Assembly: GCA_910592005.1 (NCBI GenBank) | Contig: CAJVPP010003145.1 | Location: forward strand, 1 to 12,488 | Reading direction: 5' to 3' | Length of the DNA: 12,488 bases | Source of the DNA: Funneliformis mosseae | Lineage: Eukaryota; Glomeromycota; Glomeromycetes; Glomerales; Glomeraceae | In this document: positions 1 to 10,021 of the stretch, piece by piece | How the letters are laid out: each line of letters begins with the position of its first letter | How positions within the stretch are numbered: the stretch's first letter is position 1 | Made by a program: the position numbers and the translations under genes | The notes under the pieces: generated by a model | Seen by the model: the letters and a program-made list of their open reading frames with translations, nothing else | What the model was told of the DNA's origin: nothing | Database searches by the model: none

Positions 1-417
1 GATATTTGGCAAATTCATACTATTAAATATATTTTATGATTGGTTCGACTTTATTTTATTATTACGGTTTTTTTTTAGACATACAATTTTTTTATTACAT
101 TGTTTGGATTTTTTATGTTGCTGGGTGACTAGAATTTTTTTTTAGGTTTAAATTATTTACTTTGAAAAAAACAATTCTAAAAATTACAAGTTTTTTTCAA
201 ATTCATTATAATATTATTATTTAGAAAGATTTCCTTTTATTTTTTTTTGTACTAAAGTTATTATTTCCATACTTACCTTATTATTATTTAATACAAAAGG
301 GTGATTTATTATTATAAAGCATGATAATCAAAGAGAATGATTTTTATGTAAGGGTATGGATTATGATAACTTTGTATTATTAATATTTTTTATTTTGTGA
401 AGTATATTTAATATTTA

Positions 418-452
<35 letters not shown>

Positions 453-704
453 ATAAGATCAATACAGTTATAATTTTTTAATATAAAAATATATATATAT
501 ATATATTAAAATAATTTTTTAAACAATTATACTATTACAAAGTATGAACATTGCTCGAAAGTAATTATTAAATAATTTAAATACAAATTTGTATAATTTA
601 ATATAATAATATCGCAAAACAAGAATTTTAACTTGAATCTCATTTCTCATTATATAAGTCAAATCTCTATAAAAATTTACTTTTCCCAATAAGCAAATTT
701 TCAT
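1..704. other. AT-rich region downstream of the OTC gene
   Basis: This stretch lies beyond the stop codon of the minus-strand OTC gene and should hold its 3' untranslated region. I see no conserved coding signal. A 61-residue open frame on the minus strand (519-704) is rich in Ile, Tyr, Asn and Lys and looks like chance in AT-rich DNA. The stretch contains a long T run followed by an A run (418-453) and an AT dinucleotide repeat (489-506). No clear polyadenylation signal could be chosen among the many AT-rich candidates. Confidence 0.6.
418..453. repeat. T15-A21 homopolymer palindrome
   Basis: Fifteen T residues are followed directly by twenty-one A residues, which could fold back on itself. 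A short AT dinucleotide microsatellite follows at 489-506. Homopolymer length is prone to sequencing and assembly error, so the exact counts should be treated with caution. Confidence 0.8.
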
Positions 705-2175
705 TTAATCAAAACTCTTTTTAACCATTAAAGCATCAATAACAGCTAGTATAGTCCATTTACGATTTTCAGCTTCTTGGAATACAAGAGATCTTGGAGA
801 ATAAAATACCTATTTTTATTTATTTTTTAAAAAAAAAGAGCAAATAAGCATAGGATCCAGTATGAATCAAATAACATGACATTTATTTTGTCACACCAAC
901 CTCATCACTAACTTCTTCTTGTTTCCTAGGTAAGCAATGTAAAAATTTCCAATCAGATTTTGCACCACCTTCTTTTGCCAATTGAGAAGTGATTTGAAAT
1001 CCGGCAAAATCTTTTATACGTTGAGCCTTTTCTTCTTCTTGTCCCATACTAATCCTATTAGCAGAAGAAAATTTATTAGAATCAGGGACTCCCTCTTCTC
1101 CTTAATTTAATAATTGATTTACCAGGTATCAGTGACGATAACATCAGCATCCTTAATAGCTTCCCTCGGATCAGAACTAAACATCAAATGGGTCTGCGTA
1201 CTTTTAGCCTCCGATTGTGCATGTCTGATGATCTCTTCATTAGGTCCATACCCCTTTGGTGTAGCAACGTTTAAACCTATTCCTAATTTAGGAAAAGTAA
1301 CCATCATGCTATGTAATATGTTATTACCATCACCGATCCATGCCACACGTAAGCCTGGAAGTGTTTTGCTTGGATGGGTTTGATGTGCTACATATGACGA
1401 TGGTGAAGATGGCTGGGGACCATATGTTTCGTGTAAAGTCATTAAATCGGCTAGAATTTGTGTTGGATGATACTTATCAGAGAGAGCGTTTATCACTGGC
1501 ACTGTTGAATACTTTGCTAATGTCTTAATAAGAGGAAGAGAAAAAAAAGGATTAAACATAGAGTAAAAGTTCTAATATATTCACGTGATAAATACGAACC
1601 TCGATGTCGGAATGTGATCCAACACGTGCCATTATTCCATCTACCATGCTTGATACAACCTTTGATGTATCTAATAACGATTCATTGACTCCTAACTGAA
1701 TATCCTGTGACCCCAAGAACATTGGATGTCCGCCTAGGAGAAACAAAAAAAAAACCATCACGTTATTATCGTTGGCTATCACATGATAACTCTGGCCGGA
1801 TTATGTAATCAAGATTTGATTCAAGAAAATTCCCTCACCAAGATATGTAACAGAAGATTCGGTTGCGACTCTGGTCCTGGTACTTCTTTTTGAAAACATC
1901 ACGGCTAAAGTTTTACCAGCTAGAGGTGCTCCCGAACTTTTATTTAAATATTTTACATTATGTTTATGTTGTATCGCAGAAGCCAATAAATTATAAATTT
2001 CCTTTGCGGATAAATCAGCATGTGTTAGGTAATGAGGAACTCCTTGCGGTGCTGGTGCTACATTAAGACTACTTTTAGTGTAGGAAGTTGTTGAGAATTT
2101 TGAACGACTTAAGGAATTTTTAAGGATAAGAGGACGGATAATTGACGACGAGGTTTGGGAAATTCGAAATAACAT
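705..2175 (-). CDS. ARG3: Ornithine carbamoyltransferase, mitochondrial (five exons)
   Basis: The enzyme makes citrulline from ornithine and carbamoyl phosphate in arginine synthesis, normally as a trimer in the mitochondrial matrix. Proposed exons on the minus strand are 2175-1839, 1733-1600, 1523-1123, 1054-901 and 809-705. They join in frame to 376 aa, a usual length for a fungal OTC. Introns are 105, 76, 68 and 91 nt with GT-AG ends; two donors are the weak GTTCGT and GTTGGT. The first ~35 residues are rich in Ser, Arg and Lys with almost no acids ([20 protein letters not shown]), as in a mitochondrial presequence. Family motifs are in order: the carbamoyl-phosphate loop STRTR (98-102), GGHPMFLG (113-120), HPTQ (176-179), WIGDGNN (219-225), the ornithine loop SMGQ (293-296), and HCLPRK with the catalytic Cys (330-335). 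No key residue is missing. The gene is divergent from the MDE1-type gene. The splice sites are inferred and not backed by transcripts. Confidence 0.95.
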
Positions 2176-2413
2176 TTTTTAATTATAACAATTTTAATTA
2201 ATGAAATGTTATGTTGGAAATTTTCCATCTTTTTATATAATAATGAAATAATGAAAAATCTAAACATCTAAACAATCTTTTGATCATCAATAATTTCAAA
2301 ATTTTTATCAATCTTTTGATCATCAAATTTAAAAATAAACTTTTTAGAGATTCTATCTTAAATTAAATCATAAGATTTACATCTTTTAGCCAATCGATAT
2401 TTTTCTTTTTCTC
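2176..2413. promoter_or_regulatory. Shared divergent promoter region of OTC and MDE1
   Basis: These 238 bp separate the two start codons of the divergent genes, so both 5' untranslated regions and core promoters must lie here unless the promoters extend into the genes. An AT-rich TATA-like stretch (TTTATATAATAA, 2231-2242) sits about 60 bp before the OTC start. An 18-bp direct repeat (2273-2290 and 2309-2326) is in the centre. I found no Gcn4-type TGACTC site. The assignment rests on position, not on a recognised regulator site. Confidence 0.6.
2273..2326. repeat. 18-bp direct repeat in the shared promoter
   Basis: CAATCTTTTGATCATCAA occurs exactly twice, at 2273-2290 and 2309-2326, start to start 36 bp apart. 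Each copy contains the palindrome TGATCA. The exactness and the place between two divergent genes suggest either a paired protein-binding site or a small local duplication. No known factor is assigned. Confidence 0.75.
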
Positions 2414-3573
2414 ATGGATATTATATCCACGAATTCAAATAATTATGAGAATCCCGATGATTTAGTTGTTTCAAGTGATCCATTACATCCCGCTAACCTT
2501 ATTCCTGAATTATGTAAATTATTTTATAATTTAGGTTGGGTGACTGGAACTGGGTAAGATTCAATAATTATATATAATAATATATAATTGATGAAATTCT
2601 GAATTAAATAATACCTTCTTTCATATTGAATTAGAGGGGGAGTTTCCATTCGAAAAGAGTAAGTAATATCCATTTATTATCATTATTATGCAAAATGCAT
2701 CGAAGGTCACAAATTTTTAAACCTAGTTTTTCTTTTGTAAAATCTACAGTGATTATGTGTATATTGCCCCATCAGGTAATTGTTCATAATATTTACTTAT
2801 ATTCTATCTTCCCTACCCCATTCGGTTCGATTCATCTTTCTTTCATACGCCTTACACAGGAGTTCAAAAAGAACGTATGAAGCCTCATGATATATTCGTA
2901 CTTCATCTCTCCACGCGTAAAGTCATACGCGCACCTCCGGTTTATCATCCATCAGCCTGTACCCCATTATTCTATAACACATACACAAAGCGTAATTCTG
3001 GTGCATGCATACACTCTCATTCACAAAACGCTGTCATGGTTACATTACTTTACCCTGGAGAAACGTTTTCTATTACACATCAAGAAATGATTAAAGGGAT
3101 TAGACGAGGAGATACAAAAAGGAATTTAAGTTATCATGATATGTGTATTGTACCAATTGTTGAAAACACTGCGGAAGAGGAAGATTTAACTGACAGTATG
3201 GCAAAGGTAAACGAAAATAAAAATATTTCTTGAAAAAAAAAACAAAGAAATTTGTTAATACATTAGTTTCAATTATTTTGATTCAAGGCGATGGACAAAT
3301 ATCCTGATACTAACGCCGTTCTTGTGAGACGTCATGGTGTCTATGTTTGGGGAGGTAAATTCTATCTATTTTTTAAATCCTTTGCTAAAGTTTTATATTT
3401 TGAAATTAACATCATCTTACGGTTTAAAAGAAACTTGGGAAAAAGCAAAGGCAATGGTAGAATGTTATGATTATTTATTTGAGATTGCAACAAAAATGTT
3501 AAGAGCTGGATTTGACCCAGCGGAAGTACCGATACGTTCTACTAAGATCCGTCCATTCAAAGTATGTGATTAG
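2414..3573 (+). CDS. MDE1: Methylthioribulose-1-phosphate dehydratase (six exons)
   Basis: This zinc enzyme of the methionine salvage pathway dehydrates 5-methylthioribulose-1-phosphate to the diketo-methylthiopentyl phosphate, recycling sulfur from methylthioadenosine in the cytosol. Proposed exons are 2414-2553, 2635-2658, 2750-2775, 2860-3206, 3288-3354 and 3431-3573, joining to 248 aa; human APIP is about 242 aa. Introns are 81, 91, 84, 81 and 76 nt, all GT-AG. Visible motifs are GWVTGTGGGVSIRK (41-54), IAPSGVQKE (60-68), zinc ligands in IHSHSQ (His115 and His117), catalytic Glu139 in THQEM, and the third zinc ligand His195 in RRHGVYVWG, followed by ETWEKAK. From my recollection of APIP, Cys97, His115, His117, Glu139 and His195 have the same numbers in the human enzyme, which strongly supports the exon joins. 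Exons 2 and 3 are very small. The last codons could alternatively be spliced (AAA|GTATGT at 3562). Confidence 0.95.
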
Positions 3574-6017
3574 TTCACTGCATTTTACAATTTATGCTTA
3601 TTTGTTATTATTGTTATTAAACTTTATCTTGATTGGAAAATATTACATAACCTAGGAATAAATAAATTATTCTTATAAAAAAAATAAGTAAGTTAATAAT
3701 ATATAGGTTATTTTTTAATGTTATGAGTTTTAGTTGCTTATAGATATCTTCTTGTATTAATATTTTATTATTATGATTTTTTAAATCTGCATATTTATTA
3801 TATGAATCTCCTGTCAATTTTAATACAAATTATAAAATTACAATATGCTTATTGATTAATGTGATATAATTCTGCTGTAAATTATCTTTGATTTTATCAC
3901 TACCCTTTAGTATAAATGTCTTTTTAGTATAGGTATATTGATTCTAAATTTATTATGATAATGATTAAATTCATATAATAAATTACTTTATATATCTTCA
4001 TTTTTTACAAGTATATACATTCTAAATTATCATATTTTGAAATTTTATTAAGTACAAGTATACACATTTTTAAGATTTAATGTATTTTTTCTTTAAAAAT
4101 ATATTAAAATCTAAAGCAATTTTAATTACATTTAATTAAAATTTCATCTAAAAATATAAAGTGTAAAGCTAATTTAGCTATTATACAATCAATTAAATAT
4201 TACAGTCTGCTTAATTACCAGTTAGATAATAATACATCTCTAATTTTTCAGATAATTTCTTTGAAATTAGTTTAAAAAATTATCTATATTATTAAGATTT
4301 AGTTATATTTTTAATAATATAATAATACTTATTATATATTTATTATTAAATTTTAGCTATTATAACTTATAATAAATAATTATATATTTGAATTTAATTT
4401 ATAAAATAAATAATAATTATTAATTTTATTTATATTATAAAAATCTTATATTTTTTTCTTAAAATATATAAATTTATATTTTAATTACTTCTTTTTATTT
4501 TTTTATATTATTAAATTTATATTTAATATAATTATAAAATATAAATATTTAAATTTATTATATTAAATCAATTTTAATTTTATTAAATAATTTATAATTT
4601 TTAAGTTTATATTACATTTTTTTAAATATGTTAATTAAAATTAATTTTAATTTTAATTTTTTTAGTATTACATATTAATTAAAACTTTTAAAAAAAATTA
4701 GTTATTATTATATAAATACTTTGCAATAAAAAGTGAGAAATTACTAAAAAAAATTTTTTTGAATTAATATTAAATTTGAATTTATTTTATTAAAAAAAAT
4801 AATATTTAGCTTAATAAAATAAAAAAAACTTTTTGATAATTTTCTTCTTTTCTATTACAAAATATTTATTTAATCTTATTAAAAGATTCTTTTATTTTTT
4901 TATATATATTTTATCAAATAATAAATTATAAAATAGATTAATTATTTTTAATTTATTTTTATATTATTTTAAATTTTATTATCAATTATAATATAATATA
5001 TTTAATTTTAATCAGTAATTTTTATTTTAATTATTTAAATTTATTGCTACTCTATATAATATTATTAGTTTAAAAATTCAAAAGTAAAAAAAGATGATTG
5101 ATAATTATGATTAATATTCCCTTTATTGTATTTTTGTTGTGTAATATCCCCTTATGTAATACCTTTCTCTAAATGTAATACCCCAGATACTATTTAAAAT
5201 TAAGCTTAGATTTGCTTGAATAGTACCCAGTACTAATGTCAACACTATATGGTAATTTATTTTTGATGAAGAATAAGATAAAGAGTATATCTATAAATGT
5301 TTAAAACTAAAAATATATTTTGTTCTTTTAGCTAAATATAACTTAAAATTTCTGAATAAATGCAGATTATGAAAAAATGTTAGAAGAAAAAAATCTAGAA
5401 AATCTTAGAGTATAAAAAATTGATAAAAAATCATTTAATCTAAAAGATTAAATGTTTTAAAAAATATGTGATCAAAAGAAGTTTCAACATAATAAAATTT
5501 TAGATTATCTTAAGAATAAGAAGCTAACTTAATATAATTTATATAATTATAATCATCAAATATATCTAAAGAAGATAAATAAAATAAGATTAAATCTTAT
5601 TAATATTTAAAATAGCTTTTAAAAAAGTAATTTTTTATTAATTAAAGATTTTTATTATTATAATAGAAAATATATAAATATGGTTAATCATAAAGATATA
5701 AAATTTATATAAGTTAAAGTTATAAAAATTATATTATAAAAGGGTAAAAAATATAATAATATTGTAAAAACTATAAAGATCATCTTAAAAAATTGTGAGT
5801 TAAAAAATATCTAAATAATTATATTAAGATAGTTATAGTTAAAATATTTTTTAACAAAAAAAAACATATAACTTAAGATTAAAAAATATTTATAAAAAAT
5901 ATATAATAGAGATGATGATTTTCTGTGTATTTCACGGAATTTCATAGGAAATTATAACATAAGGATAATAATTTTTAAAATTTTAGCCTAATTTATCATC
6001 ATAATACTAACTAATAT
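3574..6017. other. Extremely AT-rich intergenic DNA without a recognisable gene
   Basis: The 3' untranslated region of MDE1 starts here; AATAAA at 3657-3662 is a candidate polyadenylation signal. Beyond it the sequence is nearly all A and T. By eye I find about one CG dinucleotide in the whole stretch. A 66-residue minus-strand open frame (3617-3817) looks like chance. Three copies of TGTAATAYC cluster at 5140-5184. Between 5359 and about 5860 one plus-strand frame reads as protein-like sequence broken by about eleven stops; it may be a decayed gene but I cannot name it. Confidence 0.6.
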
Positions 6018-6602
6018 TGTTAATGTACAGTTCTATCAAATTACAACTGTTAGACGAGATGTTCAAATAGTAATTCTTTTAAAGTTTATGTAGTGACTCA
6101 ATACAGTTTAACTTACGCTTTATAATTTATATAGTAATATACTCTAAACAATACTAAAAGTAAGATAACTCAATAATTTAAGGTTATAATGATATATTTA
6201 TTAATAATAAGAAATAAAAAATAAAGAAAAGAAATAAGAAAATAAGAATAAAATAAGAAAACTGAAAGAACTAAAGATACTAAATGTGAGAGTTAGGCTA
6301 GGTGTCTCTAAAGATATTACTAAAGGTATATCTAAAGGTAAACTAAAAGAAAACTAAAAGTGAATTAGAAGCAAACTGAAGTTTACATGATTTTTATCAT
6401 TCTCTATTTATATTAAATTTAATATATAAATGAATATAATAAATAAATCAAGTATGTTTAATATATCAAATATATTTAATATATATTACATATTTAATAT
6501 ATTAGTTATGTTAGATTTATCAAATATATCCTATATGTCAGTATATTTGACATTTGGATCTGCAATCTTCTGCATCATATTCATCAATCCAATTCATTTA
6601 CA
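6018..6602. repeat. Possible solo long terminal repeat (weak)
   Basis: The stretch starts TGTTAATG and ends CATTTACA, an imperfect inverted repeat (7 of 8) with the TG...CA ends typical of long terminal repeats. It is flanked by ATAT on both sides (6014-6017 and 6603-6606), which could be a 4-bp target duplication but is weak evidence in such AT-rich DNA. A TATA-like block follows TTTATCATTCTC at 6393-6412, as in a promoter. No second copy or retrotransposon coding sequence is visible, so this is only a candidate. Confidence 0.25.
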
Positions 6603-6641
6603 ATATTAAGTTTAACTAAAATTTGCAAATCATAATATTGG

Positions 6642-6659
6642 CTGATCTTTCATAATTCT
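6642..6659 (+). repeat. Left copy of an 18-bp inverted repeat
   Basis: CTGATCTTTCATAATTCT is matched exactly on the opposite strand at 10022-10039. It contains five G or C bases, which makes a chance match less likely than for a pure AT word. It lies about 465 bp beyond the likely stop codon of the decayed transposase. Confidence 0.6.
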
Positions 6660-8097
6660 GATTAAATTTTAGAATTTTACAGAATTAACTTTTATTATAC
6701 ATAAAATTTATTTTTAATTTATTATAAAAAATATTATCACTAATATATAAATAATGATCTGTGTATTAACTAGAGTTAGATGTTGAAACTTATTTGCTTT
6801 AAACTAAAAGTTTTCATCTTTTGTTATATTGCTAATTCTGAAATCCTAAATCTAAAACAGTATTGAAACTAAAAACTGATACTGAAACTTTAAACTATTA
6901 ATAAGATCTAAAATTATTAATGATTGATAAAATAAAAACTGATTCTAATATTAGTAAATATAAAATTAATACTAGATTTATATATAAAAAATGTAAAATA
7001 TAATAACTATTACTTTAAGATACTTTATTACTATTATTTATTAATACATTACTTTTATCATTCTCCTCTATTTATAAGACTGTAAATACCTATAATAATT
7101 ATACAAAAAAAATAATGAAAATATTAATTTAAGAATATTGTTTCTAACTTTGCTAGATTATAATCCTCCTTTTAATTGAAAACTTTCAAATCAACTGATT
7201 CATTTTCTAATTTATTATTATTAGCTCTTCTACTATTTTTTGTATCTTATAAAAATCTTAAATTGAATAAATCTCAATTTCTTCAATTTTAATAGATTTT
7301 TAATAATAATTTTTATATTATTATCAGTATTTAGTTGACTGTTAAATATAATATTATCTAAAATTACTTTATTTTCATCTTCATATAAATCAATATCTTT
7401 CAAAATTTGTTAAATATTTTCTTCAGTTTTTCTTTATCATAATATATCAATTTAGATTTATTATTTATAATATAATAAAATAGATCTGCACTATTATATT
7501 AAGGTTTTCACTAACAATCTTATATAACGTGTTTTATGAATTTAACTATAAACTGATTAAATATGTTTATAATTAGCATATGATGAAACTAAAAATAATT
7601 TAATTGTAAGATATTGAAGATATAGTGAATTAATTTGACAAGTTTACTATCATTTCAGAGGCTTATTAAAATTACAATTATAGAATGTATTATAAGGAAG
7701 TTAAAATAATTGATAATCATATAATTAAGCTATAATTATTTTACCAACTTGTTATTTACTATATTTGTTTTGTTTTAATATAATTAGTATTTTAGATATT
7801 GTATTATTTATTGTTAAATTGCTGTTACTATAGTACTTATCCGCAAAAATTGTTTTTAAATATTCTAACTTCTATTTAATATAAATAATTTAAATTTAAA
7901 TACTAATTTTATAAGTTATAAATATAAATAAATATACAAGTAAGTATTCATCAAAGTCAAATTTATTAAAACGAAGATTAAAATTTTTGATACAATATTG
8001 ATGAAATATTTTATGATCTGATTCTGGTATATTCTTTATAGTAGCTTCTAATTATACAAGTAAAAAAAAAACAATTAGCAAGAGTTATATCTTAATT

Positions 8098-8387
8098 TAG
8101 AGATTGGAACCAGCTGAAAATTCTTTAACCAGTTAATAACTGGTTAAAATATTTGTTAACCGGTTAATTAACTAGTTAAAATTAACTTTAGCCAGTATTA
8201 TAAATTTGACCAGAGTTAGACAATATTTTGTCAATCATAAAAATCTTAATTCTGGCCAAAAATTGAATTTTGACTGGATTTAAATTCATCTATTTTAACC
8301 GGTTAAAAAAAATCTTTAATCGGTTAACATATTAACCGTTTTAACCGGTTAATTAACCGGTTAAAAATTAACCAGTTCTAACCTCTA
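8098..8387. mobile_element. 290-bp hAT-type MITE inside the transposase pseudogene
   Basis: The element begins TAGAGATTGGAACCAG and ends with the complement of TAGAGGTTAGAACTGG; all four mismatches over 16 bp are transitions. It is flanked by identical 8-bp copies of TCTTAATT (8090-8097 and 8388-8395), the duplication length of hAT elements. It codes for nothing. Both halves carry copies of the palindrome TTAACCGGTTAA or close variants (8125-8179 and 8295-8379). Removing it and one TCTTAATT joins LEN-stop-D to ITLANCF in the surrounding transposase, which shows the boundaries are right and that this insertion is younger than the host element. Confidence 0.9.
8125..8379. repeat. Subterminal TTAACCGGTTAA palindromes in the MITE
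   Basis: About nine 12-bp palindromes lie in two clusters, 8125-8179 and 8295-8379. The centre is CCGG in four copies (8156, 8295, 8341, 8353) and CCAG, CTGG, CTAG or TCGG in the others. hAT transposases are known to bind short subterminal repeats, so these could be binding sites, but that role is inferred. Confidence 0.75.
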
Positions 8388-10021
8388 TCTTAATTTTCTA
8401 ATTGGATAATAGAATCTTTTATTAGTTTAATAATTGTTGCTAAATCTTAAACATCTTGAAAAATCATTTTTTTCTCATTATAATATTTTTTACAGAATCT
8501 TTAGTAATTACATCAGACTTTCATTTATTATCTTTTTTAAATATATCTTTAGTTGACTAATTGATTGAAGTATTTCATTTGATATAATTCATCTTATGCA
8601 TATATATGTTTTTAAAACCATCTCCTTTAATATTTTTTTTTTAATTTTATTTTTAAAAAATTTTAAGATAAATGACTTTTTTTAAAATAGATTATTATTA
8701 TACATTAGAATCCTAATTACAAATGTATATTAATAAAATCTTTAGTAATTAGATTAAGACAATGTATTATATATTAGATAATTATAATATGAAAAATTTT
8801 TTGACTAATAATTTGACATGTTAAGTTAATATTTAAATTAGCATTTATGACAATTACTATAAATTTCTGAATTCTAATATCATTTAAAATAGCTTCAATT
8901 TTTCAGTAAGAGATTAACTATATGATTTTGATTTGACAAATCCTATATGTATCAAAAAATATTCTTATTATCTGAAATATGAAGTATAAATTTTCATAAA
9001 GATTTTTTTATTAAACTTATCTAACTATCTAACGCTACATATAAAATATAAAAAAATTATTAATTTATTATAAAATATAAATGATAAATTGTAAATAAAT
9101 CAATTTTATTTAATATTACCTAAAGTTAAATTACTTTTTTTCTTCAGTAATTGGTAAATTTTTATATTAATGCAAAAAATTTTATTATTTAATAAATTGT
9201 TAGTAAAAGTTTTTCTTTTTGGTGAATTATATGATAGATGTAATTATTTAATAAAATTAATAAAGAATGAATATTCTATAAGATATTAAGAAAGACTACA
9301 ACACACTTAACTTTTTCTCTTTAGATAAATCTTAAGTTTTAAAATAATTTTATAGATTTTTTTGATTATTTATATTTTATTTCTTTTTGATTACATTTTC
9401 TAAAGGTTTTTTACTTATTATTCAATATATTATATTGTTTTTAAATTTTTTAAATTAGTTTTCTTACAGTTAATTAAAATATAAAATTCTAATTTTAATA
9501 CTTTTCTCTATTACTACATCATTAAACAGATAATATAAGTTGCAAACTGATGATCATTATCTTGATCTATATCTGTAATAAAGAAACTTTATATTACTTA
9601 TTCATAGTCTTTTACTTTATTTTTTTTTGCTCTAATTTGGTTATTTTAATAGGTTTAATAATTTTGAGTTTATCTGATATTTTATTTAATATGATTACAT
9701 AAAATAATTATTTTAGTTTTTTTAAAAAAAATTTCAAAAAAAATATACTATGATTCTGAATTTATTTATTTCATATTGTATAAGTAGATCATTTATAATT
9801 AAATAAGCAATATATTAACATTTAAATCTTAAGAAAAATTTAATATAATTTTAGTATGTGTTTAGTTTCAACATTTTAATATCAGTTTCAGATTTAAAAT
9901 TTTAGCAAATAGAAGATAATTCTGAAATTAAGTTTTGACTATTATTAAATCTAAATATATTTTAGTTTTAATATTAGTTTAGAGAAATTATATAAGCTTT
10001 ATTATTATATAGCTAAAAAGA

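Larger units (their letters stand above)
7124..9306 (-). pseudogene. Decayed hAT-family transposase, interrupted by a MITE
   Basis: This was the transposase of an hAT element; the family cuts and pastes DNA with an RNase H-like DDE domain and dimerises through its C-terminus. Reading the minus strand, recognisable pieces are in order: IEYSFFINFIK (about 9276-9244), SNLTL before the intron and A-LDS-stop where hAT proteins have LALDGW (9135-9021), ISQKIFHIIII and HCLNLITKDFI (about 8800-8730), YFKKSHLS (about 8690), LKTYI (about 8615), DSIIQLEN (about 8415-8393), ITLANCF (8088-8069), FDFDEYLLVY (about 7955), LPYNTFYN (about 7690) and a C-terminal KLF...SVYS stretch (about 7600-7530). The likely stop is TAA at 7126-7124. 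About 600 codons remain once the 85-nt intron (9119-9035) and the MITE are set aside. There are several frameshifts, some at A/T runs, and many stops replacing expected Gln or Trp. The N-terminal zinc-finger part is not recognisable. It cannot be functional. Confidence 0.85.

Noticed and set aside
489..506. AT dinucleotide run as an origin or regulatory element
   Set aside because: An ordinary microsatellite; no consensus for fungal origins can be applied by eye.
519..704. 61-residue minus-strand open frame after the OTC stop
   Set aside because: Composition is that of random AT-rich DNA, with no motif and no splice link to OTC.
1114..1383. 89-residue plus-strand open frame
   Set aside because: It lies opposite OTC exon 3, whose product carries clear family motifs; it is an antisense shadow.
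1581..1588. TCACGTGA, identical to a yeast Cbf1-type site of sulfur genes
   Set aside because: It sits in OTC intron 2, more than 800 bp from the MDE1 start, and a single 8-bp word is not enough to claim regulation.
3617..3817. 66-residue minus-strand open frame
   Set aside because: Low-complexity Ile, Leu, Asn and Lys sequence in the MDE1 3' flank; nothing supports a gene.
5140..5184. Three copies of TGTAATAYC
   Set aside because: Too short and degenerate to define an element; no terminal repeats or target duplications were found around them.
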